A stretch of DNA of 64,000 nt from Planctomycetes bacterium TMED75 (GTDB taxonomy: Bacteria; Planctomycetota; Phycisphaerae; Phycisphaerales; SM1A02), in NCBI GenBank assembly GCA_002171655.1, contig NHEC01000120.1, positions 20,503 to 84,502 of the forward strand, read 5' to 3'. The notes below the pieces were generated by a model that saw only the letters and a program-made list of their open reading frames with translations, was not told where the DNA came from and did not search any database. Shown piece by piece: positions 29,167 to 38,705 of the stretch. Within the stretch, counting starts at the first letter, position 1. Each line of letters opens with the position of its first letter. A program made the position numbers and the translations under genes.

Positions 29167-30216
29167 GCCGCCTTCGTCTGCTGGAAACTTCAGAGTTATT
29201 CGGAGCTACTCCAGTCAGAAACCGGAGAGCCACGGCGTTCATGCCGGGGAGTCTTCCCGGATTTCTCCAGCAGCCTGCTGCGGGCGGAGTGGACGGTTGC
29301 TCAGGAAAGGTGGATCCATTTGCCACGTGATGACTCATCAATCAACGACGCCATTGGGGCTCTGCAGAAGCGTCTGGCTGCCGCCGGGGATCCGATCGAG
29401 CAGCTGTTCTCCGCCGCCCGGCTCTGTGCCTGGGGTGAAACGGAGGTCTTCAGGTCCTGGCCTTCACTCATCGGCAGTCCGGCGGCCAGCGAACTGCATC
29501 CGCGACTGGGTGCGCTCTGCCTCGCTCTTCTTCGTCGGCTCCGATCCCAGGATGGTGCAACCCTCGCCGCAACCCTCATCGAATGCCAGGACGTCTGCAG
29601 TCTGCTCACCGCCGACCGAGTGCATGGGAGGCTGCTCCAGCAGCTGCATGATCTGCTCGCCGGTGTGGTCCATGAATGCGACTCCGTGCTGCTTGATGAC
29701 GAGGCCGCGGAATTACTGCATGAGTTCACTCAATCCCAGCACCTCGACCTCCTGCCGGCTGAGTGGGTGCTTGGATCGGTTCGTCACCCACTCGGAGCGA
29801 CTGCTCGGATGGAGCTTGCACGCGTGGCCGGATCCTGCACCCCCCCGGTTCGCGAGGTCTGTGCCGTACCTTCATTCGAGGGAGAGCTGGTCTTTGACGG
29901 TGGACGTCCCAGTACCCGGATGATGTCTTCCTTCGGTAAGCGGCGTGGAATGATTCTGTGCAGTGATGGTTCCAAGGCGGTGGTCAGAGCGGTGCTTGAA
30001 TCCGACTGGCGCATCAGCGTCGAATTCGATGCCGATTTGGTCTGGTGCGGTCGTATTGATCGAGTTCGTCTGGGAGCACTTCCCGCGGAGGCGCTTGATG
30101 AGGATCGTGACACTTGGGTGGCATCGCTTTCCGAGTACGGTCTGGACACGCAGACGAAGCTGGTGGGGCAGCCGATCATGGTGTGTCTCTCAAACGGCGA
30201 GCGTTTTTCGATGTAA
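29163..30216 (+). CDS. Hypothetical protein, coupled to the sigma-like gene; open frame probably interrupted by a 1-nt frameshift near 29246-29249
   Basis: ATG at 29163 overlaps the upstream TGA (ATGA) and encodes MSRLRLLETSELFGATPVRNRRATAFMPG...; the remainder (GVFPDFSSSLLRAEWTVAQERWIHLPRDDSSINDAIG... to 30216) is in another frame. The ORF track gives only the TTG-initiated 29320..30216 part. Confidence 0.5.
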
Positions 30217-30224
30217 CCACGCAT

Positions 30225-32177
30225 GTGGAGGCCGTTGTCACGACTGGAGCACCACTGAAATCGATTGATCAGCCAGCCACGCCCGGTTGGGGGTGGGCGC
30301 TGTCTCATACCCCCGAGCAGTTGCGCCACCTCGTGGAACGCTCTCGGGCACGACTCTGGGTCGAAGCACTGTTGCGTGCTGCCGATGAACGACTGGATGG
30401 AAGTCTGGGGTTGTCGCGTTCCGACCGAAACGTCGAACCACAGTGGCTTCCAGGCCAGGTGGTTCCGGTCGTCGGAGCACGATCCGCCGAAACCGGTCAG
30501 TTGGGGGTCCTGCACCTGGAACGATCGCAGGCCCCTCTTGCTGGTGCAAGCATCGAGCGGTCCAACGCCAACGGAGAATCCTCGGAAGTCCTCGATGCGA
30601 TCCAGCGGGGCATCGCCCTCGCGTGTACTCCTCTGGCGGAGTTTATGCCGGAGGCACTGCGGCCGCGTGCGCAACTGGATTTGAGCGGCCTGCCTGCGGG
30701 TGACAGCATGGCGTTGCCGGCAGCGATGGCCACAGTGCTCTGGATTTTCGGCTCGCACTGGCCCGCAGATCTGATTGCATCTGGTGGAATCGACCTTGCC
30801 CGCTCCCAGTTCTCGCCCGTGCCTCGCCAGACCCTGGCTGCGAAGGCGCGCGCCGCCCGGGCATGGGGATACCGGCGAATCGCTCTGATCGAGGATCGCG
30901 ATGCACCCTCGATCTCGACCCTTGAAGGACTTCAAGTGGTTCGGATGCCTGCCGAGCCGGGTGCGCTCCCGCTCGCCCTGGCGTGCTTGAATGGAGTGGA
31001 CCTCGATGAGGAGCGGATTGCCTGTGCGCTGGCGGTGTTCGACCTGCGTGTCGGTCGGTCTGGTCCCGGAGTCATGCACCGGGTGCTCGAGGTGACCGAA
31101 CCAATGCTCGAACTCGATTCCCCGATCATCCGTCATATCGCCCACGACATGCGCTCTCGCGCACAATTGCACGCTGGGCGAACTGAGGATGCCAGCGACT
31201 CATTGCATCGTGCAGATGAGCTTCACGGACGTGGATCGCTTCCCGACGGTCGTCTTCGTGACATCCTCCGTTACCAACAACCCGCCCATCGTTCGATCGT
31301 GCACGTCGACCTTGGGGACTGGTCCGATGAACTGCCCGCGCACCGTCAGGTTGACCGACTCATCGATGAATTGGATGGACTCTGGTCGACGAAGCACGAG
31401 CAACTGATGCGGTTGTTTCTCGCCAACACTCGTGCACGAAGGCAGGAATACCTTGGTCGACTCCATTCGGATTCCGATCGTCTGGATCGTGCCTGGTCCG
31501 ATCTCATCCATAATCAGTCGGACTGGGAGCAACTGCTCGACTCCTATGCTGTACTCGAGCTCCAACTGCCCGATACCAGCCGTGCGCGAGTCGAGAATCA
31601 ACTGCTCGACGTGGCGTTCAGTCGTTTTCAGCTTGATGGCTCGATTCCTTCGGAGTGGCTTGCGGTCGTCGACGGACTTCGTGCACAAGCTTCTCCTCTG
31701 GTTGAAGCGGAGGATTCAGTGCTGGCCTTCGAGCAGGCCGGGCGGGTGATTCACATCGGGGGCAATGGATTCGATGCGATCGCCCGGCTCAAGCGCCAGC
31801 TCGCCCTGGATCGCCCCGAACTTCCCGAGGAAGTCGAGTCAGTGCTTGATTCCACTCGTTGCCACGTCACCGGCACTCTGGCCTATCCATGGTTCCACTG
31901 GTTGGAGCTGATCGCATTGCGGGCACAGGCCCAAGGTCGACATCTGCCATTGCCGGGCGATGAGGGATCCTCATCCTGTGAATCGGCCTGGGGGTTCGTT
32001 CTGCGCGAGGATTCAGGAATCACCTCACTCATCGGGCTCCGCTCCTCCCAGATCCTGACCCAACTGGGCCGAGCCTTTCCTCGAATCTCTTCTCCGCCCG
32101 CGGACTCTTCACTCGGCAGGCTGTTCGCTGATCTCGCCTCGAATTCTCAGGCTCTCTTCAGACGAACGCCCTATTGA
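30225..32177 (+). CDS. Protein with Lon-protease-like (S16) domain, no ATPase domain seen
   Basis: From GTG 30225 (ORF track 30114..32177). AQLDLSGLPAGDSMALPAAMATVLWIFGSHWPADLIASGGIDLARSQFSPVPRQTLAAKARAARAWGYRRIALIED aligns by eye with the Lon proteolytic domain (GPSAGIAM...[34 protein letters not shown]). Confidence 0.55.
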   Translation: MEAVVTTGAPLKSIDQPATPGWGWALSHTPEQLRHLVERSRARLWVEALLRAADERLDGSLGLSRSDRNVEPQWLPGQVVPVVGARSAETGQLGVLHLERSQAPLAGASIERSNANGESSEVLDAIQRGIALACTPLAEFMPEALRPRAQLDLSGLPAGDSMALPAAMATVLWIFGSHWPADLIASGGIDLARSQFSPVPRQTLAAKARAARAWGYRRIALIEDRDAPSISTLEGLQVVRMPAEPGALPLALACLNGVDLDEERIACALAVFDLRVGRSGPGVMHRVLEVTEPMLELDSPIIRHIAHDMRSRAQLHAGRTEDASDSLHRADELHGRGSLPDGRLRDILRYQQPAHRSIVHVDLGDWSDELPAHRQVDRLIDELDGLWSTKHEQLMRLFLANTRARRQEYLGRLHSDSDRLDRAWSDLIHNQSDWEQLLDSYAVLELQLPDTSRARVENQLLDVAFSRFQLDGSIPSEWLAVVDGLRAQASPLVEAEDSVLAFEQAGRVIHIGGNGFDAIARLKRQLALDRPELPEEVESVLDSTRCHVTGTLAYPWFHWLELIALRAQAQGRHLPLPGDEGSSSCESAWGFVLREDSGITSLIGLRSSQILTQLGRAFPRISSPPADSSLGRLFADLASNSQALFRRTPY

Positions 32178-32240
32178 ATCGGTTCCTGTCCACTTAGAAT
32201 GAAACCCGGAGCCACCGCACACCCTCCGAGAGCTTCCTGC

Positions 32241-33692
32241 ATGATCCGGTTCATCGCCTCATTCCTCCTGATCCCGTCTTGGGCTTGTCTCGGCATGTTC
32301 CAAGATCCGGTCTCGACCGCTTCCACCGAGTACTCGGAGGTCGATTCACGGCCGGATGTGCTCTACCTCATTGTGGATGATCTGGGCTGGCATGATGTCG
32401 GTTTCACCGGCGGCCGGTCGCACCTCACGCCGCACATCGACGCCCTGGCTTCGCAAAGCACCGTGTTCGAGAACGCGTATTCGGATGCACCCAATTGTGC
32501 ACCCACTCGCGCCAGCATCCTTTCAGGTCAGGCCACCGCTCGGCATGGAGTACTCACTGTCGGATCCTCGCGGCGAGGCAACAAGGCACTGAGACGAATC
32601 GAGCCGGTCCCAAACCAGCGTTTTCTGGACCAGGACCTGCCTACTTTGGCCGATGACCTCCAGGCAAATGGGTATCGCACCGTCCACGTGGGGAAATTTC
32701 ATGTCGGCCCCGATCCACTCGACTACGGATTCACCGATCAAGTGGGGGGCACCGCCCTCGGGCATCCGAAATCGTACTTCAGTCCCTATCGAAACCGGCA
32801 CTTGTCCGACGGCCCGAAGGGTGAGTACCTGACGGATCGACTCGTTGAAGAGGCTACTGGTTTCATCAAGTCCCAGGACCGGCGTCCATTGTTCCTGCAC
32901 CTGTCTTTTTACAGTGTCCATACTCCAATCCAACCTCGTTCGGACCTCCTTGCCTCGGCTAAGGCCCGCCTGCCCAATCATCGAGTGCAGGCTCAGAAGT
33001 ACGATGCGATGGTCTCGGCGGTCGATGCCTCGGTCGGTCGTATTCTCGAGGCCTTCTCGACCCGAGCACGCCCGCTGATGATCGTTTTTACCTCCGACAA
33101 CGGTGGGTATGGACCTTTGGCAGACAACGGTCCACTCCGTGGTTCCAAGGGAACGATGTACGAAGGGGGCATTCGAGTCCCTCTGGCGGTCCGCTGGCCG
33201 GGGTCGGGAAGGGTCGAACGGTCAGACACACCCGTCCTGCTTCGTGATCTGGTTCCGACGATTCTTGAGACCACAGGATCGGTACAACCAGATCGAATCC
33301 GTGACGGACGAAGCCTGTGTGGCGTGCGGTCCGGAAACGAGCTCGACGCGGTCCCGTTACACTGGCATTTTCCCGTCTACCTCGAGCGGGATTCAAGTGT
33401 TGTCGGCCCCTGGCGCAGTACCCCGGTTGCAGCCTGTCGTATCGGTCGCTTCAAACTGATTGAGTTTTTCGAGTCCGGCAATCTTGAGCTCTACGATCTT
33501 TCCTCCGATCCCTCCGAACAGTTCAATCTCGTCGAGGAGTTTCCCGACTTGGCAAAAAAAATGCACGCCGAGATGGTTCAGTGGCGTGTTGAAATGGGTG
33601 CGCTTCTGCCGACTCCGCTTCCCGACGTCCCATCCAGCGTCGAAACCACCCCTGCACCCGACCCGACGTCCAAACCGGAACAGAGCCCTTGA
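32241..33692 (+). CDS. Secreted sulfatase (type I, FGly-dependent)
   Basis: Signal peptide MIRFIASFLLIPSWACLG; RPDVLYLIVDDLGWHDVGFTGG; CAPTRASILSGQ matches the CxPxR formylglycine motif; VFTSDNGGYGPLADN. ORF can start at 32199. Confidence 0.93.
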   Translation: MIRFIASFLLIPSWACLGMFQDPVSTASTEYSEVDSRPDVLYLIVDDLGWHDVGFTGGRSHLTPHIDALASQSTVFENAYSDAPNCAPTRASILSGQATARHGVLTVGSSRRGNKALRRIEPVPNQRFLDQDLPTLADDLQANGYRTVHVGKFHVGPDPLDYGFTDQVGGTALGHPKSYFSPYRNRHLSDGPKGEYLTDRLVEEATGFIKSQDRRPLFLHLSFYSVHTPIQPRSDLLASAKARLPNHRVQAQKYDAMVSAVDASVGRILEAFSTRARPLMIVFTSDNGGYGPLADNGPLRGSKGTMYEGGIRVPLAVRWPGSGRVERSDTPVLLRDLVPTILETTGSVQPDRIRDGRSLCGVRSGNELDAVPLHWHFPVYLERDSSVVGPWRSTPVAACRIGRFKLIEFFESGNLELYDLSSDPSEQFNLVEEFPDLAKKMHAEMVQWRVEMGALLPTPLPDVPSSVETTPAPDPTSKPEQSP

Positions 33693-34231
33693 GCGAAGAA
33701 CCCATCGACGAATCCAGCGAAGAACACTCCGACTCGGGCAAGGCCCCGGCTCCTGAGATGTCGATTGATCTGACCGAGTCACAATTGGCTCGGGTCCGCC
33801 GGGTGGGAGCCCTTGGCCCCGAGGCTTCCGAAGCAAAGGACATGATCGACCGGCTGGCAGCAGTCTTCGCGGAAGCGGGGGTCGAGGCCGAAAGTGTTTC
33901 TGCGGTCTCTCTCGGTGAGCGGACCATCATCATGGTGGAGATTGGCGAAGGGGACGTTCGGGAGGTCGTGAAGTTTCTTGGAGGAATCCTCGCCCACGAA
34001 CTCTCCGGGACGGTGGTCGGCCTGATCGGCAATCACGCCTTCACGCACCGCTTGAATGTGGCTCTGGATGCAGCGGGGCACGGCACCGATCTGTTGCTGC
34101 CCGACGAGATCATCTGGGTCGTTCCCAAGGCACTCGAAGCGACCTTTCGTGAGTTGGATGAGAACTTTCCGCCTTCTGCCCAGTCTGACGACGAAGAACG
34201 TCCTGGGCAAGATTCGGAGCAGTCGGCTTAA
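33689..34231 (+). CDS. Hypothetical protein
   Basis: 180 aa from TTG overlapping the sulfatase stop by 4 nt; acidic N-terminus; no family recognised. Confidence 0.55.
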   Translation: MSEEPIDESSEEHSDSGKAPAPEMSIDLTESQLARVRRVGALGPEASEAKDMIDRLAAVFAEAGVEAESVSAVSLGERTIIMVEIGEGDVREVVKFLGGILAHELSGTVVGLIGNHAFTHRLNVALDAAGHGTDLLLPDEIIWVVPKALEATFRELDENFPPSAQSDDEERPGQDSEQSA

Positions 34232-34302
34232 GTCTCTTGAGGGCAGTGTCTTGCGAGATCTTATTTGGAGATTGAAGCGGAATTTGGTACACTGGCTCGA
34301 CT

Positions 34303-35808
34303 ATGGCCAAAAAGACTCCATCCCGAAGCCCCAAGGGCACCGCCAAGAAGCCGACTTCAACTCGAAAAAAGGCGACTTCCACCACCAAAGCCTCGGCCCC
34401 TCGAACCCGAAAAGCCGCCTCTGGAATCGAGACCAAGCCCGGTCCATCGTCGCCAGACTCGATCACCAGCTATCCCACCGCAATCAAGTATCTGCTCCGT
34501 CGTCCTGACGTCGAGCGAATGCGGGTCATTCGCGACAAGGACACCTTCAAGCTGGACCGAATGCGGCAGTTGCTGGCGAAGCTCGGGGATCCGCAAAATC
34601 AGATACGCACGATTCACGTTGCCGGCACCGTGGGCAAGGGGTCGACCTGTGCAATGGTCACCGCCATGCTGCAGAGCTGTGGGTACGCGGTGGGGTCCTA
34701 CAGTTCACCACACCTGACTGACATTCGAGAGCGAATTCAGATCGATCGACAACTGATCCCGCATGCGCAGTTCGTCTCAGTCATCAAGATTGTTGCTGAA
34801 GCCGCGGACTCTCTCGGAATTGAGCCGACATTCTTCGAGATCATGACCGCAATCGCCTTCAAGCATTTCGCCGATGAGGCCGTTGACATCGCCATCATCG
34901 AAGCTGGGCTCGGGGGTCGGTTGGATTCCACCAACGTGATCAACCCTGAAGTGACGGCGGTGACTCGGATCGGACTCGACCATCAGCACATCCTCGGCAA
35001 GACGGTCGAAGAGATTTCTGCTGAAAAGGCCGGCATATTCAAGCGGGACGTCCCGGCGCTGATATTCGAGCAGACCCCCGAGATCGAAGAGGTCTTTCGG
35101 GCGAAGGCCGAAGAAGTCGGAGCACCGCTCAAGGTGGTCAACAAGGACATCGAATTCAGCAATCGATTCTGTTCGACCAACGAGCTCGGACCTCATACAC
35201 GAGTGTGTCTCTACACCGACCGAAGTCGACTCGAGCATCTTCCGGTACCGCTCGCGGGCGAACATCAAGCAAGCAACTGCGGTCTCGCACTTGCGATCGT
35301 CGATGTGCTCAAGGGGGCTGGTTTCGATTGTCCGGATGATCGGATCACCATCGGCCTCGCCGACACGACTCTGACCGGTCGCATGGAAGTGCTCTGGAAC
35401 AGTCCACGGATCCTGGTTGATGGCGCCCACAACCCCGAAGCGATCTCCGCTCTGATGCGTTGTGTCGGGGCGCACATGCCCTATGACTCGATGGTTTGTG
35501 TCTTCGGTTGCTGTCAGGACAAGGACATCGGTGAGATGCTCGATCGGGTGAATCTCGGTGCCGACAAGGTCATCTTCACCCGCGCTCAGGGCAACCCCCG
35601 TGCGGCCGCGCCCGAAGATCTGCAACGTGCGTTCGTTGAACGCAGCGGCAAGATGTGCCAGATCGCGGATTCGCTTCCCGAGGCCCTCGAACTTGCCACG
35701 CGGGCAGTGAGCCGAGAAGATCTCATCTGCGTGACCGGAAGTTTCTATCTCGTCGGCGAGACCATGAAGCACTTGACCAAACTCCAGCAGCAGCAGCAGC
35801 CGGTCTAG
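34303..35808 (+). CDS. folC: Folylpolyglutamate synthase / dihydrofolate synthase with Lys/Ser/Thr-rich N-terminal extension
   Basis: 501 aa; HVAGTVGKGSTCAMVTAML, GSYSSPHLTDIRERIQID, EAGLGGRLDSTNVI, LVDGAHNPEA. Confidence 0.93.
   Translation: MAKKTPSRSPKGTAKKPTSTRKKATSTTKASAPRTRKAASGIETKPGPSSPDSITSYPTAIKYLLRRPDVERMRVIRDKDTFKLDRMRQLLAKLGDPQNQIRTIHVAGTVGKGSTCAMVTAMLQSCGYAVGSYSSPHLTDIRERIQIDRQLIPHAQFVSVIKIVAEAADSLGIEPTFFEIMTAIAFKHFADEAVDIAIIEAGLGGRLDSTNVINPEVTAVTRIGLDHQHILGKTVEEISAEKAGIFKRDVPALIFEQTPEIEEVFRAKAEEVGAPLKVVNKDIEFSNRFCSTNELGPHTRVCLYTDRSRLEHLPVPLAGEHQASNCGLALAIVDVLKGAGFDCPDDRITIGLADTTLTGRMEVLWNSPRILVDGAHNPEAISALMRCVGAHMPYDSMVCVFGCCQDKDIGEMLDRVNLGADKVIFTRAQGNPRAAAPEDLQRAFVERSGKMCQIADSLPEALELATRAVSREDLICVTGSFYLVGETMKHLTKLQQQQQPV
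35785..35799 (+). repeat. (CAG)5 microsatellite encoding the polyQ end of the folC product
   Basis: CAGCAGCAGCAGCAG read directly; protein ends KLQQQQQPV. Confidence 0.9.
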
Positions 35809-35844
35809 TTCCGCCCGGCTCGAAACTCCTCACCGGATGCTTCG

Positions 35845-38697
35845 ATGACTGAACAGACGACGCTCGACCACGGCTCGCAAAGCACCCCATCTCATCGCTA
35901 CGACGCTCGTCTGGCCAACCAGATCGAATCTCGCTGGCAGGCCTGGTGGGAAGAGCATCGAATCTATTCGGTGCCCAACCCCGGGGAACCTGGTTTCAAT
36001 CCCGATCGACCCAAGTTTTACTGCCTGGACATGTTTCCCTATCCATCCGGAGCGGGACTTCACGTCGGTCACCCCGAGGGCTACATCGGAAGTGACATCA
36101 TCTCCCGGTACAAGCGGATGGTCGGATTCAACGTGCTGCATCCGATGGGTTTCGATGCCTTTGGACTTCCTGCCGAGCAGTATGCGGTGCAGACTGGTGT
36201 CCACCCCCGGGTGACCACCTTCAAGGCGATCGACAACTACCGTCGACAATTGAAGAGCTTCGGCTTCAGTTACGACTGGTCTCGTGAGTTGGCAACCACC
36301 GACATCGATTACTACCGCTGGACCCAGTGGATCTGGCTCAAGGCCTACGGTTCGTGTTTCGATTCAAAGCTCGGCCGAGCTCGACCGATCGAGGAACTTC
36401 GTGCCGCACTGGATTCCGGTGCGTCGACCGTACCGGAGCATGACTGGCATTCGATGGATTCCATCGCTCGAGAGGACTACCTGGACTCCCGGCGACTCGC
36501 TTACCTCGGGTATCAGACGGTGAACTGGTGTCCGAAGCTGGGGACCGTTCTGGCCAACGAGGAAGTCATCGACGGTCGAAGCGAGCGGGGAGGGTTCCCC
36601 GTACTCAGGAAACCACTGCGTCAGTGGATGTTTCGCATCACCGCGTACGCGGATCGACTGCTCGAGGATCTTGAACTGCTCGACTGGCCCGACTCCACCC
36701 GCACCATGCAGCGGGAGTGGATCGGTCGCTCCGAGGGCGCCTCGATCGAATTTTCGGTGGGTGATGGTGATGAGGTACTCGAAGTCTTCACCACACGTCC
36801 TGACACCATATTCGGCGCCACCTACATGGTGGTCGCTCCCGAGCATCCTCTGGTTGATCAGGTACTGGCCAAGGGTGGATCCGATCAACTGCGCGACTAT
36901 GTTCTGACTGCACGCAATCGGTCGGACGTCGATCGGATGGCCGACTCCAAGCAGAAGACCGGCGTCTCACTGGGAATTGATGCGATCAATCCCGCCACTG
37001 GTCGACCGATACCCATCTGGACCGCGGACTACGTGCTCATGGGCTACGGAACCGGAGCCATCATGGCGGTTCCCGCGCACGATGAACGAGATCACGCCTT
37101 CGCCTTGGCCTATCAGCTTCCAATCGTCCGGGTGGTGGCCGGTCCCGGTGACATCAACGAGGCCGCCGACATCGGATCTGGTACCGCGGTCTCGAGTTCC
37201 AATGACCAGTTGTCGCTTGACGGGCTCTCGACCGAAGAGGCCAAGTCGGTCGCCATCGAATGGCTGGATCGCTCTGGATTCGGACGAAGACACGTGAACT
37301 ACAAATTACGTGACTGGTTGTTCAGTCGACAGCGGTACTGGGGTGAACCCTTTCCGATTGTCTACGACGAGCACGGGCGACACTATCCGGTTTCACTCGA
37401 CGCTCTCCCGGTGGCCCTTCCGGACCTCGATGACTATGAGCCGATTGAGAGTGATGATCCCACTCCTCCGCTTGGTAAGGCGATCGAATGGGTCAACACC
37501 ACTGCCGGGGAAGCGGGGGTGGACCCCGAACTGCTCGATCCCTCCACTCCGGTTCGTCGGGAAACCAACACCATGCCCGGCTGGGCGGGATCCTGCTGGT
37601 ATTACATCCGCTTCTGCAGCCCTCATGCGACGGACCGTTTCATAACTGATGAAGCCGAGAAGTACTGGCTCCGCACCGAACGGACGACTCCGATTGAGGG
37701 GGCGCTGTCCCATGGCGAAGAGTCCTTCGACCAGCAGCAACACAACATCGGTGGTGTGGACCTCTACATCGGAGGCGCAGAGCACGCGGTACTCCACCTG
37801 CTCTACGCACGATTCTGGCACAAGATTCTCTACGACCTTGGTGAGGTCCCGACTCCGGAGCCCATCAACAAGATGTTCCACCAGGGCATGATCACCTCCT
37901 ATGCCTACCGTCGCGAAGACGGCTCACTGGTACCCGTGGACGAAGTTGAAGAGAACTCCGATGGACCACATCTTGAGATCGCAACCGGGGCGCCCGTGGA
38001 GCAGATCGTGGCAAAGATGTCCAAATCACTTCGCAACGTGGTCAATCCCGACGAAGTTGTTGCGGAATACGGTGCAGACACCATGCGTCTCTATGAGATG
38101 TACATGGGTCCGCTCGAAGCTTCCGCGCCTTGGAACACGCGGGATATCGTGGGTGTTCATCGGTTCCTGCAGCGGGTTTGGAGACTGGTCGTCGACGAGG
38201 AGAGTGGTGAGCTGTCCTTCCGATCCGATCCAGATGAGCAAGTGGAGCGTCAGCTCCACCGAACCATTCACAAGGTCGGTGAGGACATCGAGCGACTGGC
38301 TTTCAACACCGCGATAGCCTCGATGATCGAATTCGTGAATCAAGCGACCGGAACCGGTCTCAGTGCGGATCAATTCGATCGATTCATCAGAATCCTGGCT
38401 CCGTTCGTTCCACACTTCGGCGAAGAACTCTGGCAACGGCTTGGTCATCAGGATTCGGTCGCGCTCTCCGAGTGGCCGGCGTTTGAGGAATCGATGCTGG
38501 TGGACGATCTCGTCGAGGTTCCGGTTCAGATCCTTGGGAAGGTTCGAAGTCGAATCTCCGTCAAGCACGATGCTGACAATGCGACCATGGAAGCGGTCGC
38601 CCTGGCCGATGAGCGTATTGCCGAACTGCTGGTTGACAAGACCGTGCGCAAGGTCGTGGTCGTGCCTGGCAGATTAGTCAACATCGTCGCAAACTGA
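35845..38697 (+). CDS. leuS: Leucyl-tRNA synthetase
   Basis: 950 aa; FPYPSGAGLHVGHPEGYIGSDI (HIGH region), MPGWAGSCWYYIRF, KMSKSLRNVVNPDEVV. Confidence 0.98.
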   Translation: MTEQTTLDHGSQSTPSHRYDARLANQIESRWQAWWEEHRIYSVPNPGEPGFNPDRPKFYCLDMFPYPSGAGLHVGHPEGYIGSDIISRYKRMVGFNVLHPMGFDAFGLPAEQYAVQTGVHPRVTTFKAIDNYRRQLKSFGFSYDWSRELATTDIDYYRWTQWIWLKAYGSCFDSKLGRARPIEELRAALDSGASTVPEHDWHSMDSIAREDYLDSRRLAYLGYQTVNWCPKLGTVLANEEVIDGRSERGGFPVLRKPLRQWMFRITAYADRLLEDLELLDWPDSTRTMQREWIGRSEGASIEFSVGDGDEVLEVFTTRPDTIFGATYMVVAPEHPLVDQVLAKGGSDQLRDYVLTARNRSDVDRMADSKQKTGVSLGIDAINPATGRPIPIWTADYVLMGYGTGAIMAVPAHDERDHAFALAYQLPIVRVVAGPGDINEAADIGSGTAVSSSNDQLSLDGLSTEEAKSVAIEWLDRSGFGRRHVNYKLRDWLFSRQRYWGEPFPIVYDEHGRHYPVSLDALPVALPDLDDYEPIESDDPTPPLGKAIEWVNTTAGEAGVDPELLDPSTPVRRETNTMPGWAGSCWYYIRFCSPHATDRFITDEAEKYWLRTERTTPIEGALSHGEESFDQQQHNIGGVDLYIGGAEHAVLHLLYARFWHKILYDLGEVPTPEPINKMFHQGMITSYAYRREDGSLVPVDEVEENSDGPHLEIATGAPVEQIVAKMSKSLRNVVNPDEVVAEYGADTMRLYEMYMGPLEASAPWNTRDIVGVHRFLQRVWRLVVDEESGELSFRSDPDEQVERQLHRTIHKVGEDIERLAFNTAIASMIEFVNQATGTGLSADQFDRFIRILAPFVPHFGEELWQRLGHQDSVALSEWPAFEESMLVDDLVEVPVQILGKVRSRISVKHDADNATMEAVALADERIAELLVDKTVRKVVVVPGRLVNIVAN

Positions 38698-38705
38698 GGT
38701 CCGTC

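Noticed and set aside
29784-31172. 462-aa minus-strand ORF across the hypothetical and Lon-like genes
   Set aside because: Considered because the plus-strand genes are uncharacterised, but the translation lacks domain-like patterns while the plus-strand frames show coherent fold signatures and operon spacing.
32241-33692. Sulfatase as evidence for a polysaccharide utilisation cluster
   Set aside because: Only a single sulfatase is present, with no adjacent glycan lyase, SusCD or maturase gene; treated as a standalone enzyme.
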